DNA from: Nonomuraea sp. MG754425
GTDB taxonomy: Bacteria > Actinomycetota > Actinomycetes > Streptosporangiales > Streptosporangiaceae
Assembly: GCF_021699195.1 (NCBI RefSeq)
Contig: NZ_SSXE01000019.1
Span: 1 to 64,000, forward strand
Direction of reading: 5' to 3'
Length of the DNA: 64,000 bases
Position numbers and translations under genes: made by a program. This document shows positions 7,546-15,642 of this stretch, piece after piece (positions within the stretch are counted from its first letter, which is position 1; each line of letters starts with the position of its first letter). Under the pieces are notes generated by a model. That model ran no database searches. It was not told the origin of the DNA and worked only from the letters and a program-made list of their open reading frames with translations.

Positions 7546-8157
7546 TCAGGTGACCTGCAGGACGATGATCGCGACCCCGAGGGTGAGGTCGAGGACGGCG
7601 CAGAACTCGGCGAGCGAGCGCAGCACCACCTTGTTCGCCCGCCAGATGATCACGTCCTGGACGGCGTGCCCGATGAGGGCCGCGGCGACGGCGTACGCGC
7701 CGAGCGCCGGGGCCAGGAACGCGCCGGCGAAGGCGGCCGTGCCGAAGACCAGCATGAGCGGGATCTGCAGGGCGGCCGGCCGAGGACGCCGTGGCAGGTC
7801 GCTCACCAGGCTGAGCACCGTGACGGACACCCCGGCCGCGACGAGCGCCGTCCACAGGTCGGCGCCGATCAGCCGCAGCGCGCCCACTCCTGCCACGGAC
7901 GCGCCGAACAGGATCCAGACCACGCCCGGCCGGTCCAGCACCGCCGTGGCCAGGTAGATGAGGGCGGCCAGGAACACGATGGGGGCATGACCGCGGCCGT
8001 CCTGGTCGTCCAGGACGAGCAGGGCCGTCGTGAGCAGGCCGGCCAGGGTCGGCCAGCGGTGCACGAGGAAGGCCGCCGCCCGGGAGGCCGGGGAGCGGCC
8101 CGGTTGTGCCGGCGCGTCTGCCGGTGCGTCTGCCGGTGCGGGGGAAGCGTCTGCCAT
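7546..8157 (-). CDS. Integral membrane protein, unknown
   Basis: The 203-residue protein has a Pro/Ala-rich cytoplasmic N-terminus (about 28 residues of PADAPADAPA-like sequence). It is followed by about six hydrophobic helices, including PTLAGLLTTALLVL, APIVFLAALIYLATAV, GVVWILFGASVAGVGAL, LWTALVAAGVSVTVLSL, LQIPLMLVFGTAAFAGAF and the C-terminal LDLTLGVAIIVLQV. The short loop HAVQDVIIWRANKVVLRSLAEF before the last helix is reminiscent of small actinobacterial membrane proteins, but I cannot name a family. It stands alone, convergent with the paralogue pair. Confidence 0.75.
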   Translation of the reverse strand: MADASPAPADAPADAPAQPGRSPASRAAAFLVHRWPTLAGLLTTALLVLDDQDGRGHAPIVFLAALIYLATAVLDRPGVVWILFGASVAGVGALRLIGADLWTALVAAGVSVTVLSLVSDLPRRPRPAALQIPLMLVFGTAAFAGAFLAPALGAYAVAAALIGHAVQDVIIWRANKVVLRSLAEFCAVLDLTLGVAIIVLQVT

Positions 8158-8429
8158 GACCTCGACCTTCGCCGGTCGTCGCGGCCGGGGCCCAGCGCGT
8201 CCGGGTGAGTTGTCCGAAATCCTGGGCGACCGGTCCGGCCACCCGCGAACAGACTCGCACGAGACCGCCCTGGTACGTCCCCTTCGAGCGCGGCGCCCGA
8301 GCCGGCGCCGGATAAATCCTCACCGAAAGCAGTGATCCGGCTACCGAGCGCGCCCGGGACCTGAAAGCATTGGCGCTCAGGAACCCTGGTTCGCCGGCGC
8401 GACCGGGTTCCTTCCCCTATCCCCCCACG

Positions 8430-8759
8430 ATGCACGAGGCAGGGTTCGTGGACCTTGAGGAAGAGATCCTCGGTTTGAAGCTGCGCATGCAGGCGATCGA
8501 GCAGCTCACGCGTCCCGGCGACGAGGAGCACGTCACGGCGGCGAACGGCCGCGCCCCCGTCCAGACCGCGGTCTCCGGCGGCCGGGTCACCGACGACCTG
8601 GAGGCCCTCAACGTGGAGATCGGCGGCCTGCGCTGGCAGGTCCGGGAGTACCACACCGCGACCCACACCCAGGTGCAGGAGCAACTGGACGACATCCGCA
8701 CGGGGATGCACAGCCTGGAGTTCAAGCTCGACCAGCTCCTGCGCAGGTACGAGCCGTAG
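8430..8759 (+). CDS. Small coiled-coil protein, hypothetical
   Basis: The 109-residue protein consists mainly of heptad-like segments: VDLEEEILGLKLRMQAIEQL near the N-terminus, DDLEALNVEIGGLRWQVREY in the middle and VQEQLDDIRTGMHSLEFKLDQLL at the end. This predicts an oligomeric coiled coil. It has no signal or membrane segment. The ATG at 8430 is chosen because the protein-like composition starts there; the 5' flank holds no convincing ribosome-binding site. The 270 bp upstream show no gene. No family recognised. Confidence 0.65.
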   Translation: MHEAGFVDLEEEILGLKLRMQAIEQLTRPGDEEHVTAANGRAPVQTAVSGGRVTDDLEALNVEIGGLRWQVREYHTATHTQVQEQLDDIRTGMHSLEFKLDQLLRRYEP

Positions 8760-8852
8760 ACCTCGGCGGCCGGGCGGCAGGGCCGCGACTGGACGGGACG
8801 CTCGTCCGGTCCGGACTCCAGGCCGACCGGCTCGGGCAGAACCCCGGCCCCG

Positions 8853-9272
8853 TCACCCCGCCTGGCCGAGGACGTCCAGGTAGTGCGGGTTGTACATCAG
8901 GCCCAGGACGTTCCCCCAGGGGTCGATGACCGAGGCGGTGACGAACCCGGTGCCCCGGTCGCGCGGCGCGTCGTGCTCCTTCGCCCCCATCGCCACCAGC
9001 CGGGCCAGCGTCTCGGGGACGTCGTCCACGTGCCAGTAGACCAGGGCCCCCGCAGGGCCGCCGACGGTGGCGGGGTCGGGGGTCATGGCCAGCGGCGAGC
9101 CGGCGTACTGACTGTGGATGACGCCGAACTCGTGCCGGTAGTCGCCGATCCGCCACTCCATGTACGCCGGGGTGTCCATGTACGGCGGGATCCCGAACAG
9201 CTCGGTGTACCAGCGCTTGGTGGCCTCGAAGTCGGGCGAGTAGAAGGACACGGTGGTCAGTCCTCGGAGCAT
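8853..9272 (-). CDS. VOC-family (glyoxalase-like) protein
   Basis: The 139-residue protein has the paired beta-alpha-beta-beta-beta modules of the vicinal oxygen chelate fold. It opens with MLRGLTTVSFYSPDFEATKR and WYTELFGIPPYMDTPAYMEW, and its second half is ALVYWHVDDVPETLARLVAMGA and GFVTASVIDPWGNVLGLMYN, which carry the conserved His and the terminal DPxGNxxxLxxN motif. Members bind metal or act as bleomycin-resistance or dioxygenase-like proteins; the substrate cannot be told. The start ATG at 9272 follows GAGAGGA by 7 nt. It is monocistronic. Confidence 0.88.
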   Translation of the reverse strand: MLRGLTTVSFYSPDFEATKRWYTELFGIPPYMDTPAYMEWRIGDYRHEFGVIHSQYAGSPLAMTPDPATVGGPAGALVYWHVDDVPETLARLVAMGAKEHDAPRDRGTGFVTASVIDPWGNVLGLMYNPHYLDVLGQAG

Positions 9273-9378
9273 TGCGGTTCCTCTCACGGGGTCGTGCTCG
9301 GCAGGTGACCATCATCAGCCCCGAAAGTGCTCACCGAATGACTACTTTTCCGAACAAATCCGCCGCGAGGAACGCGGT

Positions 9379-11919
9379 TCAGTCGAGGACGGCGGTGAAG
9401 GTCCGGCCGTAGGCGTGACGGGTGGTCGCCTGGACGAGGGTCCCGCCCGGCACCCGGCGCACCGTCACCCCCTCGTCGGACGACGACGGCCGCAACCGCG
9501 CCCCCCGCAGGACGACGGAGACGTGGTCGCGCTTCATCGTGGGGTCGGCCAGGGCGACGACCGTGCGCCCGCCGTCCGAGCGGACGATCACCGAGGCGGG
9601 GCCGTCCACGAGCAGGTGCTCGACCCGGCGCGGCGGGCCGTCGGAGAAGACGTTGCAGGCGACGATGCCGAGGCCCTGGTGCCGGACGGCCTGGACGTGC
9701 CGGTCGTTCTCCAGGACGGTGATCGGCCCCTTCGCATAGGCGCGCAGGCCCGCCTCGGTGGCGTTCGGGACCAGGGCGTAGGCGAGCGCCGTCAGGGACC
9801 CGCCGGCGGGATGGGTGACCGAGGCGGTGAAGACGGACTTGGTGACGCTCGTGTCGGGATTGGACACCCGGACGACCCGGCGGCTGCGGGTGACCGTCTC
9901 CAGCCCCGCCGAGACGGGCTGCCTGCTGAGGAAGGCGTACCCGACGGCGGTGCCCCGGGTGCCGTTGGCGTAGCGCAGCCACCGTACGGGCACGTCGCCG
10001 GAGCCCGGCTCCCAGGGGCGGCCGTCCCACCGCTCCCCCGTGACCGCGACGGCGTCCTGCGGCGCGGCGACGCGGCTGTCCACGGTGCTGACCGCGTCGC
10101 GACCGCCCTGGCCGGACACGTCCGCGGCCAGCACCACCACCTCGTCGTCGAACATGAACCACGACTTGGTCGCGCGCGCGTTCCGGTACCCGACGAAGTC
10201 GTCCGGCAGCAGGCCCGCCTGCTTGGCGGTGTAGGCGGCGTCGTCCGTCTGGACCATCCCGGCCGCGCCGTACGCGCCGAGCGTCGCGCCGCCGGAGAAG
10301 GCGTTGCCGGCGCGCGGGAAGTACACGTAGGTGTTCTGGGACTCCGAGGAGGAGGTGAAGTTCAGCGGATGCCCGGGGTTCTCGTACCAGAAGCGGCCGT
10401 ACAGGTCGGGCACCGTGCGCCGCTCCTCCACCGGCGCGGTCACCCCGGCCAGCCGGTACGGCGAGACGACCGTGTAGTGGTCGGCGCCGAAGACCTGGCT
10501 CTGGTCCTCGCCCGCGAGATACAGGTGGTAGGCCCCGTCACCCTGGAACCAGGGCATCAGGTTCTCGCCGTTCATGTACTCGTACTTGCTGATCCGCTCC
10601 GAACTGCGCGCCAGCGCGAAGGCGTAGCCGGGACGCCGGTGGACGGTGCGGTCCATGGCGTTGAAGGCCACGCACCGCTCGGGCGGGTTCAGGTCGGCGG
10701 CCGGGACGGCGGCGTCGGCGCGGATGGCGGCGTAGCGGGCGATGCTCACCGGGGACAGGAACGCGGCCGGGTCGGCGGCGGGCAGGAACCTCAGGTACTT
10801 CTTCAGCGGCAGCGCGTCCTCGACGTGGTCGGCCAGATCGGCGATGGCCTCCACGATCACGCCGATGTCGGCGTACCCGGTGGCGGTGCGCGAGACCGCC
10901 CGTCCCTTGACGATCTCCATCAGCCAGCCCTCGAAGATCAGCGGGGCGAACCCGTCGGTGATCCACCGCTGCACCACGCCCGGCAGCCCGGCGACGCCGC
11001 CGCCGACCCCTTCGAGCATCTTGAGCGTCTGCACGACGCGGGTCAGCAGGATCCGGCCGTACGAGCCGGTGTAGGCGACCGAGTGGTGCTGGATGAACGA
11101 GCCGTCCTGGTAGTAGCCGTCGGTGACGCCGTGCTCCAGCCGGTACGGGTCGATGGTGGCGAAGACGGTGGCCTGGTCGGAGATGGCCTTGGTGACGCGG
11201 GCGTCGTCGGCGGTGAGCGCGCCCTGGAGGAGCCGGTTGGCGGTGATGTCGGCCAGGTTCGCACCGGTGTGGAAGCGGGAGTCGAGGTCGACGTCGCCGT
11301 TCTCGCCGTTGCGCAGGTAGGCGTCCATGGAGGCGAGGTACGTGCCGGTCAGCTCGCCGCGGGACGCCTCGGGCAGCAGGGCGAGGGTCCGGCTGACGTG
11401 GGTGGGGATGCCGATCTCCCAGTTGTGCCAGTTGCCGTAGTAGCCCGCGGCCTGGTCGCCGAAGTACCGCTCGTGCAGCAGGCGCAGGCCGTCGGTGACG
11501 CGCTGCTGGGCGGCGGCGTCGTCGAGGAGCGCGCTGCCGGGGGCGCGGGTGGCGAGGACGATCTCGTACAGGTACTGGTAGGCCAGCCGGAGGTTGGCGT
11601 CGTCGGTGCCGAGCGGCAGGCCGGCGAACAGTTCGCCGCCGCTCGCCCGGTCCATGGCCGTCAGCCGCTGCCTGGCGGTGCCGAGGATCGCCGCGAGCTT
11701 GCCCGCCACCTCGGGACGGGCGTTGACGTCGGGGGTCCCGGCGAGCATGGCGACGGTGTTGGCGAGCAACCTCGGGTGATCGACCGCCGCGGCGCGCGCG
11801 GGCGAGGGGACGACGGTGAGCAGGCCGGCGGCGGGGAGCAGGGAGAGAACCTGGCGGCGGGACATGTACGGCACGGCGGGCTCCAGGCCGTTGGGGGATA
11901 CGCTGGGCTCACCGTACAT
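9379..11919 (-). CDS. Secreted polysaccharide lyase family 8 (hyaluronate/chondroitin/xanthan lyase-like)
   Basis: The 846-residue protein has a Tat-type signal, MSRRQVLSLLPAAGLLTVV ending in ARAAA. This is followed by the alpha/alpha-toroid of PL8 (residues about 45-400), and then beta-sandwich domains (supersandwich and lyase C domains) to the end. Active-site landmarks of the family are visible: the Asn of NWHNWEIGIP, then His and Tyr of SFIQHHSVAYTGSYG, with RFHTGANLADITANR between them. PL8 enzymes cleave uronic-acid polymers by beta-elimination outside the cell. An internal ATG at 11865 would start the protein right at the Tat motif and is a serious alternative. The exact polymer is not decidable by eye. 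No transporter or regulator is adjacent, so the enzyme seems to stand alone. Confidence 0.9.
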   Translation of the reverse strand: MYGEPSVSPNGLEPAVPYMSRRQVLSLLPAAGLLTVVPSPARAAAVDHPRLLANTVAMLAGTPDVNARPEVAGKLAAILGTARQRLTAMDRASGGELFAGLPLGTDDANLRLAYQYLYEIVLATRAPGSALLDDAAAQQRVTDGLRLLHERYFGDQAAGYYGNWHNWEIGIPTHVSRTLALLPEASRGELTGTYLASMDAYLRNGENGDVDLDSRFHTGANLADITANRLLQGALTADDARVTKAISDQATVFATIDPYRLEHGVTDGYYQDGSFIQHHSVAYTGSYGRILLTRVVQTLKMLEGVGGGVAGLPGVVQRWITDGFAPLIFEGWLMEIVKGRAVSRTATGYADIGVIVEAIADLADHVEDALPLKKYLRFLPAADPAAFLSPVSIARYAAIRADAAVPAADLNPPERCVAFNAMDRTVHRRPGYAFALARSSERISKYEYMNGENLMPWFQGDGAYHLYLAGEDQSQVFGADHYTVVSPYRLAGVTAPVEERRTVPDLYGRFWYENPGHPLNFTSSSESQNTYVYFPRAGNAFSGGATLGAYGAAGMVQTDDAAYTAKQAGLLPDDFVGYRNARATKSWFMFDDEVVVLAADVSGQGGRDAVSTVDSRVAAPQDAVAVTGERWDGRPWEPGSGDVPVRWLRYANGTRGTAVGYAFLSRQPVSAGLETVTRSRRVVRVSNPDTSVTKSVFTASVTHPAGGSLTALAYALVPNATEAGLRAYAKGPITVLENDRHVQAVRHQGLGIVACNVFSDGPPRRVEHLLVDGPASVIVRSDGGRTVVALADPTMKRDHVSVVLRGARLRPSSSDEGVTVRRVPGGTLVQATTRHAYGRTFTAVLD

Positions 11920-12013
11920 GATCTTCAGCGGGCTTCACAGGGAGCAGGTGGGCCGGTACGGCGCACGGTCCCCAAGGTCTCCGTGAGTCACGTCCCGGCC
12001 GCCGCCTCGTGCT

Positions 12014-12454
12014 CTAGCCGGTGTACGCGCCCAGCCGCTCGACCGCCCGGTGGTAGGAGCGGGCCAGCCGCTCGCACGCGGACCTGCGCAGGTCGGCGTA
12101 GGCGGCGCAGACCTGGCGCAGGTCGTACAGGAAGGCGCTGTCGACGTGTTCCTTGTTCTCCGGGAAGCGGTCGACCGCCCGGTAGTTGCGGTAGCCGAAG
12201 TCGTGGCGCATGCACGGCGTCCGGAAGTCGAAGCCGAGGGGCTGGTCGGGGCTGCCGGAGCACAGGTCCGTGGTCCAGTCGAAGGCGTAGGACGTCCAGG
12301 ACGAGGGGTCCTGCCTGGCCGCGCGCCAGGCGGCGGCGCTGTCGGCGGTGGGCTGGGTGAGCGCCGAGAGCGCGCTGAGCTGCTGCTCCAGCGTCACGGC
12401 CGGGGCCGGGAGCGCGGTGATCAGGACGAGGGCGGCGAGCGACGATCCAACCAT
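12014..12454 (-). CDS. Secreted prokaryotic phospholipase A2
   Basis: The 146-residue protein has an N-terminal signal peptide (GSSLAALVLITALPAPA), then the small prokaryotic PLA2 fold. The hallmark is the calcium/catalytic segment with C65, C81, H84 and D85 in LCSGSPD...TPCMRHDFGYRNY. The HD pair supplies the catalytic dyad, and further Cys (about 116 and 127) would give a second disulphide. It resembles the Streptomyces violaceoruber enzyme in size and motif order, and would hydrolyse sn-2 acyl chains of phospholipids outside the cell, with calcium. AGGAGAAGAAG precedes the ATG. It is a single gene between the PL8 lyase and the P450. Confidence 0.9.
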   Translation of the reverse strand: MVGSSLAALVLITALPAPAVTLEQQLSALSALTQPTADSAAAWRAARQDPSSWTSYAFDWTTDLCSGSPDQPLGFDFRTPCMRHDFGYRNYRAVDRFPENKEHVDSAFLYDLRQVCAAYADLRRSACERLARSYHRAVERLGAYTG

Positions 12455-12547
12455 CAGAGCTGCTTCTTCTCCTGCTGCCGGGAAGCTGTCATGGACAGCT
12501 TCGCCCGGCCGCCCGGCGCTCAGGCGGAAGCGCGGGCAATGCCGGGT

Positions 12548-14008
12548 TCAAGGTTCGGCAGGAGGCCGGAAGCGCGTGGTCAGGCGCATCCTGATGTCGT
12601 GCTCGGCCCACAGCACGAACCGTTCCACGGGCACCACGGGGTGCTCCTCGACCGGCTCGAGGCGGAACCTCCTGAGCAGCACGGCCAGCACGAGTTCGGC
12701 CTCCACCATGGCCAGGCTCGCGCCCTCGCAGGCACGCGGCCCCAGCCCGAAGGGGAGGTAGGCGTACCGGTGGCGGCGCGCCGACGCCTCGGGGGTGAAC
12801 CGGTCGGGGTCGAACGTCTCCGGGTCCGGCCAGTGCTCGGGGTTCAGGTGCACGGCCCAGAACGGGTAGAAGATCGTGGTGCCCGCGGGGACGATGTGGG
12901 GGCCGAGGGCGAGTTCCCCGATGGTCTCGCGGGCGCCGTACGGGCCCGGCGGGAAGAGGCGCATCGACTCCTTGAGGCACCTTTCCAGGTACGGCAGCCG
13001 CCTGAGGTCGGCGTACGACGGGGCCGGCCGGTCGCCGAGGACGGCGTCCAGCTCCGCGGCCACCCGCGCGGCGGGCTCCGGGTGGCGCGACAGCAGGTGG
13101 AGGGTCCAGGAGACGGCCACGCCGGTGGTGTGGTGCGCGGCCAGCATGATCATGAGGACGCTGTCGCGGATGCGGGCGGCGCTCAGCCCGGCCTCGTCGA
13201 GGGCGGCGACGAGGTCGCTGCCGCCGGCGGCCAGCACGCCGTCCACGACCCCGCGCAGGTGGGCCAGCGCCAGCCCGGCCCGCGTCAGGTCGTCGTCGCT
13301 CTGGGGGCCGCGGCCCAGGTGGACGGTCAGCACGGTCTCGAAGGCGCGCACCACCCCTGCGGGATCGTCGATGTCGCCGCCGAGGGCGTACTGGCAGATC
13401 ATGCGCAGGGACAACGCGCTCAGGTCCTGTTGCAGCGTCACCTCGCCGGTGGCCGCCCAGCGGTCGGCCAGGTCGGTGGCGAGGGCGGTGAAGGCGGCGA
13501 AGTGGGCCTCGTGGGAGCGGCGGCCGGCCAGCACCGACAGCAGCGCGCGACGGAACGGGGTGTGCTCATGGGCGGGGAGCGTCTGCAGGTTGCCCGCCTC
13601 GCACAACGGGGCGAGGAACTCGAAGAGCCTCTCAGGACGGTTGTCGATCGCGGCCGTGGCCTCCAGGAGCACGGGGTCGGCCACCGAGACGGCCGAGGGC
13701 GCGCCGGGGAGCTGGAAGCGCACCAGCGGGCCGTACCGTTCGTGCAGCCGGAGCTGGTAGGCGTGCAGGCCGCCGGCGGCCGTGATGGCACTCAGCCCAC
13801 TGTCCGGCCGGTCGGGTGGTCCGGGAATGTCGCGCACGCCGCCACGGTCTCCCGAGCGCGCCCGCCTGGCAAGCCTCGACACGATCACGGCGCCCGGCGG
13901 GCATGACGGGCGGCACGGCGCCGCGTACGCTCGGATCTCGCCGGCCTGTTCCGGGGCCCACTGTGGGTGGCCGGCGAGCTTGTCCTCCATGAGAACACCG
14001 TGCGTCAC
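12548..14008 (-). CDS. Cytochrome P450
   Basis: The 486-residue frame contains all P450 landmarks: the I-helix oxygen-binding stretch LMIMLAAHHTTGVAVSW, the K-helix ExxR motif in LKESMRLFPP, the meander around FDPDRFTPE, and the haem loop FGLGPRACEGASLA with the cysteine ligand. It is a soluble bacterial class I enzyme and needs ferredoxin and reductase, neither of which is adjacent. The N-terminal ~60 residues ahead of VRDIPGPPDRP are unlike P450s (Cys/Arg/Pro-rich), so true initiation may be at a GTG near 13885; the frame-start GTG at 14008 is shown. It diverges from the AhpD-like gene. Substrate unknown; the nearby DUF1772, PPOX and FAD-monooxygenase genes hint at aromatic or polyketide-type oxidation. 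Confidence 0.9.
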   Translation of the reverse strand: MTHGVLMEDKLAGHPQWAPEQAGEIRAYAAPCRPSCPPGAVIVSRLARRARSGDRGGVRDIPGPPDRPDSGLSAITAAGGLHAYQLRLHERYGPLVRFQLPGAPSAVSVADPVLLEATAAIDNRPERLFEFLAPLCEAGNLQTLPAHEHTPFRRALLSVLAGRRSHEAHFAAFTALATDLADRWAATGEVTLQQDLSALSLRMICQYALGGDIDDPAGVVRAFETVLTVHLGRGPQSDDDLTRAGLALAHLRGVVDGVLAAGGSDLVAALDEAGLSAARIRDSVLMIMLAAHHTTGVAVSWTLHLLSRHPEPAARVAAELDAVLGDRPAPSYADLRRLPYLERCLKESMRLFPPGPYGARETIGELALGPHIVPAGTTIFYPFWAVHLNPEHWPDPETFDPDRFTPEASARRHRYAYLPFGLGPRACEGASLAMVEAELVLAVLLRRFRLEPVEEHPVVPVERFVLWAEHDIRMRLTTRFRPPAEP

Positions 14009-14073
14009 CAGGTGCGAAGGGCATCGGCCCGAGCGCCCCGACCACGGCTGCCGCTGAGAACGGAGAGTGCTTC

Positions 14074-14604
14074 ATGGCGCACATCGAGCTGAACAACGAC
14101 GACCCGGGGATCACCGGGCTGCTGCGGTACCGTCCCGAGACCGGCAGGGCGCTGAGCGAGCTGGCCGAGGTGCTGTTACGGGGCGACAACACGCTGTCGC
14201 GCGGCGAGCGCGAGCTGATCGCCTCTTACGTCTCCACGCTCAACGAGTGCCGCTTCTGCGCGGGCTCCCACAGCGCTTTCGCCGCGGCGCAGCTCCCTGA
14301 GGGCATGGAGCTGGTGTCCGCCGTCTGCGCGGCACCCGACACCGCGCCGATCTCCGAGAAGCTGCGCGCCCTGCTGCGGGTCGCGGCGGCCGTCCAGCGC
14401 GGCGGCGGCTCGGTCACGGCCGACGACGTCGCGGCGGCCAGGAAGGCCGGGGCCGACGACGTGGAGATCCACGACACGGTGCTGATCGCCGCCGCGTTCT
14501 GCATGTTCAACCGGTACGTGGACGGCCTGGGCACGAGCGTGCCCGCCGACCCCGCCGTGTACGAGCGGCGCGCCGCCCAGATCGTCGAGCACGGATACCG
14601 CTGA
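14074..14604 (+). CDS. AhpD/carboxymuconolactone-decarboxylase-like peroxidase-related protein
   Basis: The 176-residue helical protein contains the AhpD-type redox centre, LNECRFCAGSHSAF, with C59, C62 and H66 (CxxCxxxH). This is the motif of uncharacterised peroxidase-related enzymes in the CMD family. Upstream helices (SRGERELIASYVSTL) and downstream VEIHDTVLIAAAFCMFNRYVD complete the usual fold. Such proteins reduce peroxides through a thiol pair. GGAGAG precedes the ATG by about 7 nt. It diverges from the P450 and could protect against its uncoupled peroxide, but that is inference. Confidence 0.88.
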   Translation: MAHIELNNDDPGITGLLRYRPETGRALSELAEVLLRGDNTLSRGERELIASYVSTLNECRFCAGSHSAFAAAQLPEGMELVSAVCAAPDTAPISEKLRALLRVAAAVQRGGGSVTADDVAAARKAGADDVEIHDTVLIAAAFCMFNRYVDGLGTSVPADPAVYERRAAQIVEHGYR

Positions 14605-14615
14605 GACGTACGCGT

Positions 14616-14656
14616 ATGGAGATGAGCGTGCCTGCCATGGACCGTCTCATCTCCAT
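14616..14656. promoter_or_regulatory. 11-bp perfect inverted repeat ahead of the DUF1772 gene
   Basis: ATGGAGATGAG (14616-14626) and CTCATCTCCAT (14646-14656) are exact reverse complements separated by 19 bp. The right arm ends 17 nt before the DUF1772 start codon, and the left arm begins 12 nt after the preceding stop. Two half-sites 30 bp apart (about three helical turns) on one face of the helix suit cooperative repressor binding. A terminator hairpin with a long loop is the alternative; there is no U-tract. Confidence 0.55.
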
Positions 14657-14673
14657 CGCGGCACCATAGGTCC

Positions 14674-15111
14674 ATGCTTGCTCTGGCTCTCCTCACACTC
14701 GTGCTGCACGGCGCCCTCACGGGCCTGTTCTACGCCTTCTCCATGTCGGTCGTCCCCGCCCTGAACGCCATCGACCCCCGCCGGGCCGAGGAGGCCATGC
14801 GCAGCGTCAACAGGAAGATCCTCAACCCGTGGCTCTTCCTCGTGTTCCTGGGCTCGCCGGCGGCGGCGCTGGTCACCGGGTTCCTCGCCGACGCCCCGGC
14901 GTCCGCCTGGTTCTTCGCCGCCGCCGGGGTCAGCTTCGTCGGCTCGTTCCTGTTCACCATGGTGATCAACGTGCCGATGAACAACGCGCTCGACGCCGGG
15001 ACCATGGAGTGGCGGCGGTTCGCGCCGCGCTGGGCCGCCGCGAACGCCGCGCGCACGGTGGCGTCGGCGGTGGCCCTGGTCCTGGTCGGGATCGGCCTGA
15101 CGGGTCTGTGA
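14674..15111 (+). CDS. DUF1772 (anthrone oxygenase-like) membrane protein
   Basis: The 145-residue protein has four hydrophobic helices (the N-terminal LALALLTLVLHGALTGLFYAF, a second at WLFLVFLGSPAAALVTGFL, a third around FFAAAGVSFVGSFLFTMVI, and the C-terminal ARTVASAVALVLVGIGLTGL). It also has the family landmarks MVINVPMNNALD and WAAANAAR. DUF1772 includes anthrone oxygenases of aromatic polyketide pathways, but most bacterial members are uncharacterised. No Shine-Dalgarno is evident; a CATAGG-like -10 lies about 8 nt upstream of the ATG, so the message may be leaderless. It is followed 50 bp later by a PPOX enzyme, probably in the same transcript. Confidence 0.85.
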   Translation: MLALALLTLVLHGALTGLFYAFSMSVVPALNAIDPRRAEEAMRSVNRKILNPWLFLVFLGSPAAALVTGFLADAPASAWFFAAAGVSFVGSFLFTMVINVPMNNALDAGTMEWRRFAPRWAAANAARTVASAVALVLVGIGLTGL

Positions 15112-15161
15112 GCGCGCGGATGAAAGGATCGGATGTCGCTCTGATCTGAAAGGTTCCCGAG

Positions 15162-15632
15162 ATGGCTCCGAACATCGCCACCGCGCGCCGCGTCGAACTG
15201 CCCGAACTGCTCGACTTCCTGCGGCCCCGGCACCACGGCCTGCTGTCCACCACCCGCGCGGACGGCCGGCCCCAGCTCTCGCCCGTCTCCTGCGGCGTCG
15301 ACGAGGGCGGCAGGATCGTGGTCTCCACCTATCCCGACCGCGCCAAGGCGGTCAACGCCCGCCGTGACGAGCGCGTGTCGATGTGCGTGCTGTCCGACGA
15401 CTGGAACGGCCCGTACGTGCAGGTGGACGGCCGGGCCGAGGTGCTGGACATGCCCGCGGCGCTGGAGCCGCTCGTCGAGTACTTCCGGTGCATCGCCGGC
15501 GAGCACCCCGACTGGGACGACTACCGCGAGGCCATGCGCCGCCAGGACAAGTCGCTGATCCGCATCCACATCGACCGCTGGGGCCCCGTCGCGACCGGCG
15601 GCTTCCCCGCCCGCCTGGCCGCCGACCAGTGA
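15162..15632 (+). CDS. PPOX-class F420-dependent oxidoreductase
   Basis: The 156-residue split-barrel protein shows the PPOX/Rv1155-type opening ELLDFLRPRHHGLLSTTRAD followed by GRPQLSPVSCGVDEGGRIVV, the cofactor-contacting STYPDRAKAVNARRDERVSM, and YVQVDGRAEVL. These enzymes use F420 or FMN to reduce conjugated compounds in the cytoplasm. AAAGG lies upstream of the ATG. It is probably co-transcribed with the DUF1772 gene and convergent with the FAD monooxygenase 10 bp away. Confidence 0.88.
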   Translation: MAPNIATARRVELPELLDFLRPRHHGLLSTTRADGRPQLSPVSCGVDEGGRIVVSTYPDRAKAVNARRDERVSMCVLSDDWNGPYVQVDGRAEVLDMPAALEPLVEYFRCIAGEHPDWDDYREAMRRQDKSLIRIHIDRWGPVATGGFPARLAADQ

Positions 15633-15642
15633 GCTCCGCCGC

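Noticed and set aside
9253..12360. A very long open frame (over 1000 codons) on the plus strand opposite the PL8 lyase
   Set aside because: It is low complexity (Gly/Arg/Asp/Val-rich), lacks any domain pattern, and mirrors codon bias of the lyase on the other strand, which has a clear signal peptide and family motifs.
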